From: Calliphora vicina
Lineage: Eukaryota > Arthropoda > Insecta > Diptera > Calliphoridae
Length of the DNA: 64,000 nucleotides
NCBI RefSeq assembly: GCF_958450345.1
Contig: NC_088780.1
Location: forward strand, 104,544,226-104,608,225
Direction: 5' to 3'
Shown here: positions 1 through 11,770 of the stretch, piece by piece
How positions within the stretch are numbered: position 1 is the stretch's first letter
Layout of the letters: each line of letters begins with the position of its first letter
Translations under genes and position numbers: made by a program
The notes under the pieces: model-generated
The model's input: the letters and a program-made list of their open reading frames with translations, nothing else
The model's database searches: none
What the model was told of the DNA's origin: nothing

Positions 1-564
1 TTTTTCAAATTTTTCAAAATTTTTTTTTTAAATTATTTTTTAAATTAAAAATTTTTTTTTTATTAATTTTTTTAAATATTTAGCGAAAAAAAACTTTTGG
101 TAAAAAAAATTAGGGTTAATAAATATATTTTTCGATTTTGACCCATTGTAGGCCCAACTTACTATATGGTCTTATATACGTCGTTGCAAAGGTCTTTGAA
201 ATATATATCATTAGATATCCATATTGTCTATATTAATGACTTAGTAATCCAGATATAGGTCAAAAATAGATAAAAAATCAGGGTTGTCCTGGTTTTTTCT
301 TATATCTCAGCCATTTGTGGACCAGTTTTCTCGATTTTAAATAGCAACTGAGTCGGAAGAATTCCCGAGATATTGATATATGAATTGTGTATGTAAGTTA
401 TTTGGGGGCTTCGGAATTTTGATTTCAAGAGACAGGTAGACGGACATGACTTAATCGACTCCGCTATCTAATACTTTATAGGGTCAGAATTATATTGTGG
501 AAATTACAAACGGAAAGACTAACTTATATATACCCTTCTCACGAAGGTGTAGGGTATAAAAAAA
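1..564 (+). repeat. Repeat A, copy 1 (cut by window start)
   Basis: Part of the window's most common interspersed repeat. The recognisable order is: homopolymer-rich A/T tract, the segment GACCCATTGTAGGCCCAACT, the segment TCATTAGATATCCA, GACGGACATG, CGACTCCGCTATCTA, and a 3' hairpin TATACCC...GGGTATA. No coding capacity was seen. The class is unknown to me; it is abundant in fly genomes as I recall, which is general knowledge and not shown here. Confidence 0.75.
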
Positions 565-1589
565 ACGTTCCTTTCACAGGTCAGGTAGGTAATTTGATTA
601 TAATATACAATTTCACACTTAACACCTCAATAATTTTTACAAGCAATCAACTCCTAAATTTATTACATCCTTTTTAACAAAAAAAATAATCAAAACCTGT
701 AAAACAACCTGCACAAGAAGTTACTATAAAACACTTCTTTCTTTCTTTCGCTTCTTTCTGCAAGACTAACAATTTTAAAATCTCCTATCTAAAGAAAATC
801 GATATTTATTTTACATACCAACCAGAACAAGAATGGGGCTCTTCCAGAAAGTGACGTTAAAAAACAACAAAAATTTCGACACCTTAGACAGTATTAATTA
901 TGTTTTAAATTAAAAAGAATTAAATTACAACAGAACAAAAACACCAGAAACAAAGTTATGCACATAAATATGTATATACAGCCATGGCGAATTAATAAGA
1001 AACGTTTTAATGGTGGTCAGGTTTTTTAAGAGACGGAAAAAAATATTGTAAGGAGGGAAAAACTTTAGGATTCTGACAGCAAATCCCAACAAATAAACCA
1101 TGCGGTAACTGGACGCATCGTAGTGAGGCAGTGTCCAGCAAAGATATAGATAACCATGAAATTGAATATACCATTCCTAGTGAAACATCATATATTCGTT
1201 TATAAAAAACTAGGGATATAGCCATGCATTCGCATTTCTACAGTAATCCCTTCTGGCAAGCACCTTTTTCCTGACATTTCCAGTATGTTATGAGCCCTTC
1301 GTGCCACAAATGATCCTTATGTTAAATTGCTAATTAAGAGAAGGATTTGTATCTCCAGCAAACGATCTTTGAAGATAGTACTTAAAGAGAATAGCATAAA
1401 TAGTCTGGCTGTTATAGGAGTTATTAGCTGATGATTCCTGTGAGCACAAAAATCGTACTCCATTCAGGTACAATTATATCAAAACATTTGGCTATATCAG
1501 TAAGATTGATATGTGTGCATTCAAAACGATAGATTGGTTCTTCGAGAATGAGTTCTACTGAAAGATGTCATTGTTCAAGAAGGGTGGAA
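565..1589. other. AT-rich sequence, no gene seen
   Basis: Only short frames with no recognisable protein. Nothing that looks like an RNA gene or a bounded element was seen. Confidence 0.5.
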
Positions 1590-1594
1590 TATTG

Positions 1595-2745
1595 CACAGT
1601 GGGGCAGAATCGAAATTTTTTGGAAATAAATCTGGCATTTCTAAACGGCTGGTCCGATCGGGATAAAATTTGAATTGGTCGTAGCCAAGGAGTATTCGAG
1701 TTTAAGTTATTAAAATAGGCCCTACAAAATTCCGTCCTTCAAAAATATTGCTCTTTTTCATACTAAAATTTTTTTTATAAATTTTCTTAATATTTTATTC
1801 AACACAAATCATTGGTTTTGACTCAGTCACATTAAGAAAATTTATACAAATTCTTTAGTATGAAAAAGTGCAATATTTTTGAAGGACGGAGTTTTAAAGT
1901 GGCATATTTTTGAATCTAATTGAGATATTGACTTGAAATTTTTTTTGTAAGACCAAAAATTAACTTATCTAAACAAAACAATATACCTCGGAATAAATAT
2001 GGATCAAATTGTTCCTTATATTTGCAATCCTATTAAAATTTGTATATAAATTTTAGTTTTAGAAACTCAATGAATATGTAATATATAATAAAATCTTTAT
2101 TTATTAGCGAAAACTCAATGAAATTTTCAGCGTTTCTCATTCTAAATGACAAGGTGTAAAAAAACTTGTCAAAAGGTCAAAGGGAATCCTGCAATTCCTA
2201 AAAATTGGAGCGAAAATCCCAAAATTGGTATTTTTTACAATTTTGCCTATAGGGTCCACATTTCCTTCGGGGCTGGTAAAATAGGGAACACATCAGGGTT
2301 TCCAAAACTGCTTTCCGTTTTCTGAACATGTGGCCCAAAGTTGAAATTTTGATAAAAAAATAGGTCAATTTCCAAAGGGCGTAGGGCCGACATGTTCGAA
2401 AAATAGGACATGTTTTTTATACCAAAATGTTCTCCGTAAAGAAACTTTATAGAAAAACATAAAATTGTTATACGTTCTTAAAGAAAGTTGTTTTTTAATA
2501 AGAAAAGAGTTAAGTCACCTTTTTGGCCAAAAAACAGCAAAAATATACTATTTTTTGAATTTTTAAATTGAAAATCGGTTATTTTTGGATTCGTAATCGA
2601 TATTGCTCTGAAGGTACCCACTTTGATATTCGACTTAAACTCGAATACTCCTTGGCTACGCCCAATTCAAATTTTATCCCGATCGAACGAGCCGTTTAGA
2701 AATGCCAGGTTTATTTCCAAAAAATTTCGATTCTGCCCCACTGTG
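1595..2745. mobile_element. Non-autonomous element with 113-bp TIRs, CACAGTGGGG ends and a 5-bp TSD
   Basis: The ends begin CACAGTGGGGCAGAATCG and form inverted arms at about 1595-1708 and 2633-2745 with few mismatches. TATTG sits directly outside both ends (1590-1594 and 2746-2750), and no other length fits, so the duplication is exactly 5 bp. The core codes for nothing recognisable. A second internal inverted repeat lies at about 1731-1893. A 5-bp duplication plus a CACWGTG-type end is what is known for Transib-type transposons; that assignment is inferred. Confidence 0.75.
1731..1893. repeat. Inverted repeat inside the 1595-2745 element
   Basis: CGTCCTTCAAAAATATTGC plus CTTTTTCATACTAAA on the left is matched in reverse by TTTAGTATGAAAAAG and GCAATATTTTTGAAGGACG on the right, leaving a loop of roughly 60 bases. 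Confidence 0.8.
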
Positions 2746-3044
2746 TATTGCTGCAGAAACTGCAGAAAAGCTGGTTTTATCGATGAAAAATCGCTAAAGG
2801 ATACTACATTCAATATTAAGTCGGACAATATGTTGAGTTAATATTTTGAACTATTTTTAATTTTTTTTGTTAAAAATAAATGTGAACCTTTATTTATTTT
2901 ACTATTAATTGGCAATTTTTATAATCACTTATTGGACATTTAAAAAACAATTACTTTATTCGAATCGGGTAAGTATTTTTCGAATTACAATCAAATATAT
3001 TTTCAGCTGTATGGGGTACGGACAATTGTTTGAGTCAGTGTATG

Positions 3045-3755
3045 TATGTAAATATGTATATGTATACGAAAACTAAACAAAATAAATAGAAAAACAAGTA
3101 AGAGAGCTATATTCGGCTGTGCCGAATCTTATATACCCTTCACCAAATTATACTTTTAAATAAAAATTTTAAAATTTTTTAGGTAAACAAAATTAAAATT
3201 TTTTTCCAAAGTTGTTTTTTTTTAAATAGTTTTTTTAATTTATAATTTCTTTTTTTTTTGAAATTTAAAATTTTTTTTTTAATATTTAGTGAAAAAAAAA
3301 TGTTGGGTAAAAAATATTTTTTCCAATTTTGACCCATTGTAGGCCCAACTTACTATGGTCTTATATACTTCGTTGCAAAGGTCTTTGACATATCTATCAT
3401 TAGATATCCACATTGTCTATATTAATGACTTAGTAATCCAGATATAGGTCAAAAATCGTGGTTGTCCTTGTTTTTTCCTTATATCTCAGCCACTTGTGGA
3501 CCGTATATGTAAGTTATTTGGGGGCTTCGGAAAGTTTATTTCAACACACAGACGGACATGGCTATATCGACTCCGCTATCTATAAAGATCCAGAATATAC
3601 ATACATATATACTTTGTGGGGTCAATAAACAATTTAATAATAGCAAAAAAAAAAAATCAGAGTCAAATTCATTTCATACTTTATGCAATTGGGAGCTTAG
3701 TATTCGCCATAATTTTAGCCTAAAACATATCAATTAAATTAGAAAATTGGTGAAG
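3045..3755 (+). repeat. Fragment of repeat family B split by repeat A copy 2
   Basis: 3045-3093 and 3624-3755 match, in order, the stretch at about 20680-20830 in a family B element (shared segments GTCAAATTCATTTCATACT and ATTTTAGCCTAAAACAT). Repeat A copy 2 lies between them, so repeat A inserted into an older family B copy. Confidence 0.65.
3094..3623 (+). repeat. Repeat A, copy 2
   Basis: Begins ACAAGTAAGAG, then the hairpin ATTCGGC/TGT/GCCGAAT, then TATACCCTTCACC, and runs through the shared GACCCATTGTAGGCCCAACT and CGACTCCGCTATC segments. It stops at GTGGGGTC, short of the 3' hairpin found in copies 1 and 4. Confidence 0.75.
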
Positions 3756-4870
3756 GGCATAAATATTCATTCTTACTTTAAATCACAGATATTTCTAATT
3801 AATTTACACTAACTGTGCGAATACAGAAAATAAACGAAAAAAAGCATTAAAATAACCAGGATACGCCAAATACAAATAAACGTGTTAAAATAAATGGAGA
3901 AACTTTGCTCCCCTTTCAAATAAAAACATCAACAGCAAAGCAGCAACAAAAAAAAATGTAGTCCTTATGATTATACAAAGCAAAGAAAAAATAACAATGG
4001 CCTGTCTATAAGTGCATGGGGACGTGTGTTTGTGTCTGAGTGTGAGTGAGTGAGTGAATGAGAATGTTTGCCGAATGAAACACTCATGCATTAAACCATT
4101 TTTTCCTTTTATGACTGCATTTAGAAAAATATACATACAAATACTTGTACAAGTACTTTCATTCATTTGTATATGTATGTATGCTTGTATGTGCATTTTA
4201 ATGGCGGTTTCCGGTTGCATCTATACTTACACACACATCCACAGACATCCACAAACATGCATTTTAAACAGACGCCAACATTTGTTTGGCTGTTTGTTCT
4301 ATTTGTTGTGCATCCAGGCTTTTTATATTTTTGTTGCTATTGCTGTGTCTTTGTTGTTGTTTTATTTTCCATACGTCAAGAGTTAAACGTAGAAGGAGCT
4401 TCAGGAATAAAGTAAAAGTACTTTATTTCTTCTGTTTTTTTATTTTTTGTTTTTATTTTTAGTATTTATTTTAAATAATATGCTTGGTGCAAACTGTACG
4501 CTGTCTGTTAAATGTATAGAATAAAATAAATAAAGTCTATCTACCATATTTTTACTTTTACTGCACACGAGGGAAATTAAATATTATTTACGTTGTTATT
4601 GATAACTACTGCATGTGCAATTGCAACAACAAAAACGGCCAGAACAATATCGACAAAGATAAAATAAATATCTGTAGGGGTGGCCCCGTTTGTATGGAGG
4701 AAAAATAAACAGACGATGTCACCAACTAAAATGAAAGTTTAGCTTTTATGAGAAGACAATTTCTCAAAATGTTTGTCCTGACATCAGTACACTAAACTAA
4801 TACGCTATAGACCTAATATAAACTCACCGAAACGGTTTTTTTCCATTTTTCGATTTCAATCTACATCAGA
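3756..4870. other. No gene seen; low-complexity CA- and T-rich stretches
   Basis: Frames of 80-110 codons here arise from CA/TG-rich low-complexity DNA (4030-4380) read on both strands. No domain was recognised. Confidence 0.5.
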
Positions 4871-4884
4871 GGAGAGAAAATATT

Positions 4885-5262
4885 TTTCGAAAACTTGAAA
4901 TAAAATTCGAACTACACCATTTCCAATTGTATTTTAGAAATTTCTAATTGTATTTCAGAAATTTCGAATTGAATTTTGAAAATTTATAATTATACTTCTG
5001 AAATTTCCAATTATATTTTCCAATTTTTTTTCAAAAATTTCCATTTGGCAATTTCTGAAATAAAATTAGAAAATTGTTAAGTATAAATTAAGAATTCTGA
5101 AATACATATAGAAAATTTTGAAACACAAATGGACATTTCTGAAATACCATTGGAAAATTCTGATATTCAATTAGAAATTTCTGAAATTCAATGCGAAATT
5201 TCTAAAATACACTTGGAAATGGTGTAGTTCAAATTTTATTTGAAGTTTTCAAAACATATTTT
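4885..5262. repeat. Foldback minisatellite, family F copy 1
   Basis: The outer arms share ACTACACCATTTCCAA in inverted order (about 4890-4935 and 5205-5262). Between them is an imperfect array of a roughly 20-bp unit, variants of AATTGTATTTCAGAAATTTC, which turns to the reverse orientation past the middle. Confidence 0.75.
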
Positions 5263-5379
5263 CTGTCCGATGATTGCTCATGACCATCACAATATGGATA
5301 TCAAAATAAACGTAATTTCATAAGCATTTCATTGGTATACATTATAATTTCATTGGGTTTATCCATATAAATATATAAA

Positions 5380-6545
5380 TGTCTTTGTAAGTTTGTTTGT
5401 TTGTTTGAGCATCACTCCTAAACGGCTAAACCGATTTTATTGAAATTTGGAACATAGATAGATCCTTACTAAGAAGCATCAATAGGCTATATCTTTTTTA
5501 ATACTTGGACCAGAAAGAGATTTAAAGGGGGGAAATGGTAAAATTGGTACCTTTAGTTCTTAAACAATCAAGACTAGAAAGCTGCATCGATTTGATTGAA
5601 ATTTGGAACATAGATATTCCTTTACTTGGAAGCAATAATAGACTATATAGTGTTTCTTAACTTGAACCATAAAGGGACAAAAGAGGGCAAAATTTGTACC
5701 ACCCATACAAAGTAAATAGTTATTTTCGAATATCTGCAGAACTAAAATTGTGATTATCTTAAAACTTTATACGAATCAATTTCGTATCACTGTATGAAGT
5801 TTAAATAAAAACGGGACGAATCGGAACAGGGGGTGTGACACCTCCCATACAAAGTAAATAGTTATTTATGGTGAACTATAATTGTGGAAGTCTTGAAATT
5901 TAGTCCGAATAGCACCCTTATCATTTTACATGGTTTGGCTGAAAATGGGCGGTATTAAATTAGTGGGCGTGGCATCTACCATACAAAGTAAATAGTTATT
6001 TTCAAATATCTGGAGAACTGTAAATGTGAAAGGCTTCAAACTTCATATGAGTTAATTGCTTATCAGTGCAACAAGTTAATAAAAAAAAACTGGGAAGGAT
6101 CGGAACTCGGGGTGAGTCACCTGCCATACAAAGTAATTAGTTATTTCTAAATATCTTGAGATCTATAATTATTAGATTCTTCCAACTTTGTCCGAATAGC
6201 TCTCTTATCATTTTACATAGAATAGCTGAAAATATGCGGGAGTGGATAAGTGGGCGTGGAACTTCCCATGCTAAGTATATAGTATTTTTGAATATCTGCA
6301 GAACTATTATTGCGACAGCCTTCAAACTTTATACGAATCAATTTCTGTAAGGAAGGGCACCCCTCCAATTCAATGTAAATGTTTATTATCGAATATCTGG
6401 AGAACTCTAATATTGCAATTCTCAATACTTTGCATGTGTTATTTTGGTACCTCGACGCATTGAAAATTGATATCTATACAATCTAGAGTCTTCAAACTTT
6501 TTATAAATAGCTTTCATATCATTGTAAGGAGTCTGACTAAAAATA
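5380..6545 (+). repeat. Degenerate tandem array, about 140-bp unit
   Basis: The marker CCCATACAAAGTAAATAGTT recurs at about 5702, 5844, 5979, 6123 and 6264, with a more diverged copy near 6362. Units include AATATCTGCAGAACT and text on the theme of GGGCGTGG. The 5' part has AAACGGCTAAACCGATTTTA, common in non-coding parts of insect mobile elements, possibly Helitrons. Confidence 0.65.
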
Positions 6546-7290
6546 GGCGAATGTCTTAAAAAAAGCTTCAAGATTTTTTAAAATCACAGGATATTTTTTA
6601 TACCTTCAACGGCATAGTATGCAATTAATCACAAACAAGAAATTCCGGTATTAATTATATTCATTTATTTGCTTATAAAATCTTTTCACATTTTTTTTCA
6701 GAAAATGGAAGAACGTGAATATTTTAAAAACGGTATCTTTGAATGAATGAAACTTTCATTTCAGTTAGTACCATCTACAACTTTTTTTTGGGGGGCCACA
6801 CCAATAATTTCAATGATATTTCCAAAGACATACAATTGTGTGAGTTATTAGGAAAACCATTTCGTTATAATTGATTGGTAATTGGCCAGAGCAATCTCAG
6901 TGGGATATTAGAAAAATATCTTTATTGTAAATACACAATAAGTAGCTTTCATATTATAAATAATACACAATTTCATTGTAAATAATTAAAACATTAAACT
7001 ATTAGAAGAATATTTATAAAGTTTATACAATTATTTGGTATTAGGGAACACAAACCTTTTCGACAAGGCATCGAATCTTAACAGTTTAACATTTTTTAAA
7101 ACTTTTTATTTGCCTTTTATCGAGGTTCAAAGTTCAAACTGACTAGCTTCGCCATGCCAATCGTAATTACAAATTGTTTAATGGTTTTTTATATGCTTTT
7201 GCCATCGATATTGCAATATTATGTTTGATACGCTATAATTCCGTATATTTTTAAACTAATATAATTTCATGATTTGAGGTTCATTATTAT
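6546..7290. other. No gene or bounded element seen
   Basis: AT-rich sequence without a recognisable product or clear inverted ends. Confidence 0.45.
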
Positions 7291-7299
7291 AAAATATTC

Positions 7300-8055
7300 A
7301 AAAAGTACCATTTCAATAAAGAAATATTAAACCTCTTGAATTATCATTTACTTAGAACCATAAATCTTTTATTTCATATTCAAAAAGTACTATTAGTAGG
7401 AAACAAAAGTACGTTTATATTAGATTCTAACTCAGTCAGATTATTATAAAAAATTAAAAAAGTACTATTCGATGAACGAATAAATACAAATAGTTCTCCC
7501 TTTTTGGTACCTTAATACTTAATTAAGCCCCCTATCCTTGATTCATTCTTTAGTCAGTAGCATATCAGCCAACTATTTTGTATATAAGTTAAATATGTCA
7601 TATAACAAAAAAGTACTATTAGAAGAAAAAGTGCCTTTCCTTTTCCCTTTTGAACCCCCGTCAAGTTTGAAATTTCAAAGTGACAAACATTTTTGTGACA
7701 TTTCTCTTTATTGTAGACAAATCTGTGATCATGTGCTGAAGAATAAATATGTTTTCAAAAAGTACCAAACTGTTCAGTCGAATTTGGCTCAATCTACAAT
7801 TTCGCAATCAAGTTCCAAATAAAACAAAAATGTGTATTATTTTATCAAAATTGGCTTAATAATTTTTAATAAAATATATTTTCCCGTTCTAACCCGTGTT
7901 TGAATTTCCAAAAAGTACCAAATTTGTAAATAATAGAATTTAAAATTTATTTATATTTTTATTAGTTTCGAAGATTATGGTGAAAAAAAGTTCCAAAACC
8001 TAGTTTTAATCCGTTGTATACCCTAAATTGTTTGAATTTCAAAAAAGTACCAAAC
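7300..8055 (+). repeat. AAAAAGTACYA motif repeated at about 75-bp register
   Basis: The motif starts at about 7300, 7382, 7457, 7608, 7757, 7910, 7985 (as AAAAAGTTCC) and 8042. Most gaps are near 75 or 150. The flanks are only loosely alike. A 94-codon frame at 7538-7822 lies inside and resembles no family I know. Confidence 0.5.
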
Positions 8056-9170
8056 ACCTGTCTGCTAATTTTTTAAGTAGATAAAGATGCATTTTAAATA
8101 CTTTTGGTATCTGTACTAGATTAGTTTACACGATATTGCATGCAAAATGCGTAACACATACAGACTTAAAAGAAAGTTTGGTGTAACACATTTTGAATGA
8201 AATCTATGAAAAAACGTACGCATTTTTGTGGAACTTCTGAGGAGTAAATAATGATTTTTTTTATATAAGTATTTGATATTGGTGAAAACCTTAGGACTTG
8301 AAGATTGATATTTTAGTAAAATTAAATAATTTCAGAAATTTTTGGGAAGTCATTTACCTTAAAAACTAAAAAAAATATAACATGGTGATTTCCCATAAAG
8401 AAAAATATAAAATTTGAATTAATGTAAAATGTAAAATGCAACTTACAAATACAGAAATCAATAAAACGGGGAAAATATGTTCCAAAAACTGAGTTTTTTT
8501 TTTGAAAAGTGCCTACCGTGACAACATTTACCGTGTGATACTAAAAAAAACTTTGTACATATGTATTTAAATAACATTGAGATACATATACAAACATGGA
8601 GCTTTTTCGAGGATTGGTGCTTTCAAATCGAATTTTTATTTTTTAATTGGCCAACTTTGGATAGGTCTGGGGGAAGTTGTGTCCTCTTAAGTGAGCTAAA
8701 ATTTATTTTACACTGTTTTTGCATTAAATTCTCTTTCCGGATCATATAAAAATTGTGTATAGTCCCGAATAAAATTTTTTTCTACAAAAGAAAAAATATA
8801 TGGGCCTTTTTGGGGAAAAAACTTAAAAAATACGGCACAAGATAACTGTTAGCAAGTTTTTTTTTATTTTATTTAGAATTTTATCGCCAATACAGGTGAT
8901 ATTTTAAAAATAAATAAAAAAAAAACATCGAGCAAAAATAATAAAAATAAACCTAAATATCTCTTCAATTAAGAGATATAACCTACAGTAGATCTTCTCA
9001 ATGACTATGTATTTATATTTTAAATTTCAGCTCATTCGGATCATAAATGGATTTTTGGCGATTTTTTTTTAAAAAATTGAAGACCCGAGGATACCAACTT
9101 TGAGGGCCCACACACTGGCCCCCATTAGCGCTAGGAAGCTGAACAATTGTAAATCAACTCGAAACTAACG
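8056..9170. other. No gene seen; includes a dispersed repeat at 8655-8765
   Basis: The stretch 8655-8765 (GGTCTGGGGGAAGTTGTGTC, later CTCTTTCCGGATCATAT) matches 32200-32305 in the same orientation. The rest is AT-rich with no recognisable content. Confidence 0.5.
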
Positions 9171-9175
9171 TAACA

Positions 9176-9315
9176 ATCACCTTTATCGTGGTTGGCGTAA
9201 ACGTCTTACGCATACGACAGTTTAGTAATAGATTAAATAAAAAGTTTGCATTTTATCTATAATCTAGTACGAAACTGTCGTACTAGACCTTTACGCCAAC
9301 CACGATAAGGGTGAT
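9176..9315. mobile_element. Short hairpin MITE with about 60-bp arms
   Basis: ATCACC, then TTATCGTGGTTGGCGTAAA, is repeated in inverted order at the right end. The inner arms carry ACGACAGTTT/AAACTGTCGT. Loop about 20 bases. No coding capacity. The target duplication is unclear. Confidence 0.75.
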
Positions 9316-9834
9316 TATCTCCAATAGTAGACGAGATACCGAATTATTTCCAAAAGAAAAAACGTTCCTAAAGCGTCACATCAAAAAAAATAAAATATCG
9401 ACCAAAAATTAAAAAAAAGAAAATTGTCAACATAAATTTCTCTTGACATAATTCACAAATGTAAGCGTATTTTTTTTTTTTTTGTTGATATTTCGATATA
9501 AATTTTCTGAATTTTTGGTGTTTTTTTAAATTTTTTTTGGCTCCCCATTAATACAAATGAACTCAAAAATACCTCGGCACTGAATATGTGAAATTTTATT
9601 CACGAACTACTGAATTATTTTCAAAATTCCACTGTGCTGTAGTTATACAGGACTTAGAATCGTTAATAAATTCTTCAAGATATGAAATCCTCTGCTCTCC
9701 TACTTTAGAAGGATTTACAGTTGGTATATTCATTCTTGAATTCACATTATTTCACTATGGTTAATCATTAGTGAAGAAGGAGTGGATTGAGAGTTGTCGA
9801 AAATTTGATGTAGACGACTGCTGTGGCAAAGGGC
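9316..9834. other. No gene seen
   Basis: AT-rich DNA with homopolymer runs between two mobile elements. Confidence 0.45.
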
Positions 9835-9842
9835 ATTGTGAC

Positions 9843-10867
9843 TAGGGTTTTTAATTTCCCGACCTTTTTTGATTCTCGGGAATCGGTAAAACCTTTCTCT
9901 ACATTCCCGGGTACCCGGCTATTCCCGAAATATATAATAATACTGTAAACTATGAATATTGTAGGAAAAGTTTATATAAAAACTTAGTGCTATAATCATT
10001 ATACATATATAGAGCTTCGTATTAATTAATTCAATTTGAGCTTAATTCACTAAAATCTTAATCCGTAATTAAAAAATGTCAGCCTTTCATTTCATAAATC
10101 CATTCCCAATATCTAATTATTTAGCTTTCTTCAAAAGCTTCATTTAAATTGAATTAATTTTGAAGTTAACTAATAACAGAATTTATTCAAACTTTGAATG
10201 ATTAAATTTTTGTTGATTCAAATCTACTACAAATTGAGTTAAATTGTTTTTTCTTCATTCAGTTTTATTTAGCTTTTAATCACTTTCAAAATGAATTGAA
10301 AAAAAATTCTTAAGCCTTTTAGTGAAAGGAACGAATTCAATACATTTAACTGGATAGTTAAGAGATAAAATTTATGTTGATCTCGAAAATTTCCAAATTA
10401 TTGGATTCAAAGGTGAATTTTTATAATACAACATCTGCAAAACACACTCATTATAAAGCTGTCATTGTTACCAAAATGTCCAAAATCAATTCTATACTTG
10501 AAAATACCAAATGATGTGCCGCCATAAAAAGTAGTGGCCTTTGTTCTACTAGTGTTTTCTGTAATCTTGGCCAATCTTGGCATTGAAGATTATTCACTTT
10601 TATTTCTAGATCGTGCAGTTTTCCATATGCTTTTTTAAATGTTCATTTGAAAAACCCCAAATAAATAACAATAATAAGCAGTCTATTATTGCCGAGCTAT
10701 AAACGAAAAACTGTAAAAAAAACTTTTCACTTTCTTTTTTTAAAAAAAATAGAGTTCTAACTTGTTTTCTTTGTAGTTTCGTCAGTTTATAATTCCCTGG
10801 AATCCCGACTAAAAAACCCCGGGAATCGGTGAAATTTGTCCCGGGAATTCCCGAGATAAAAACCCTA
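9843..10867. mobile_element. hAT-like non-autonomous element, TAGGGTTTTTA ends, 8-bp TSD ATTGTGAC
   Basis: ATTGTGAC lies directly outside both ends (9835-9842, 10868-10875). Ends are TAGGGTTTTTA and its reverse complement, followed by CCCGG-rich subterminal DNA (TTCCCGGGTACCCGG left; CCCGGGAATTCCCG right). 8-bp duplications and YARNG-type ends are known for hAT. No transposase was seen. Confidence 0.8.
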
Positions 10868-10872
10868 ATTGT

Positions 10873-10969
10873 GACCTACCAGAATGAGTTCGAATAACCT
10901 TCCCCAAGTTTTCCCATTTATCAGGAACCACTCTTTTTTTGGGACCTACCAGAATGAGTTCGAATAACC
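10873..10969 (+). repeat. Local direct repeat, unit about 68 bp
   Basis: GACCTACCAGAATGAGTTCG plus AATAACC occurs at 10873 and again at about 10942, with CCACTCTTTT after each copy. The first copy overlaps the right target duplication of the preceding element. Confidence 0.7.
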
Positions 10970-10975
10970 GATTCC

Positions 10976-11540
10976 CCAACCACTCTTTTGACTCATTCAT
11001 TATTTGCACTTTCAGCAGTTTCTCAATGTTATTTAAGGTATTTATAGACGGCAATACTGAGTATTAATATTTGTCAAAAATTCAAGCATCATAATACAAT
11101 TACAAAATTTGTATTAGATTTTGTTTAAAACAATTCAAAAACTTTTTATTTTCATATGTATCGGGTATGTATTTTCAAATACAAATAAGGCAAACAAAAA
11201 TGTCAAAAAAATATAAAATAAAAAAAAAAATTTTAGAAAATTATAAATCAACAAAGAAATAATTGCCCAATTCACAATTGATGTCGTAGTGTTGTAGCCT
11301 TGTATGTCATAAATATTTTTCAAACAAATCTTTCGAAACAAAAACAATACATAAATAAAAAGAATTACGACATACAACGATACAACGCTACAACTCCAAT
11401 TGTGAACTGGGCAAATATATTTGTAATACTATCATGTAAACAATAAATGTTTTTTCGGAACGATTTTTTGAAATACCGAATGATTTAAATAATATTTTAA
11501 ATTTGAAAAGTGTTACTACACAGTATTGCAGTCTATAAAT
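10976..11540. other. No gene seen
   Basis: AT-rich sequence; the small frames present match nothing known to me. Confidence 0.45.
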
Positions 11541-11544
11541 ACCT

Positions 11545-11770
11545 GTAGTTTCAATTTCATTTGTAATTTCTTCAATTTCAATATAAAATTTTCAATTTCA
11601 TTTAGAATTTTCCCAATTTCAATTTGAAATTCTAAAATTCATTTGGAATTTTCCAAATTTCATTTGAAATTCTCTCAATTTAGAATTGAAATTCAAAATT
11701 TTATTTAGAATTTTCTCAATTTAAAGTTGAAATTTTAAAAATCATTTGGAATTTTTCAATATCAATGAAA
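11545..11770. repeat. Family F-type minisatellite
   Basis: Repeats of a roughly 20-bp unit, variants of CAATTTCATTTGGAATTTT in alternating orientations, like those at 4885-5262 and 16770-16900. Confidence 0.65.
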
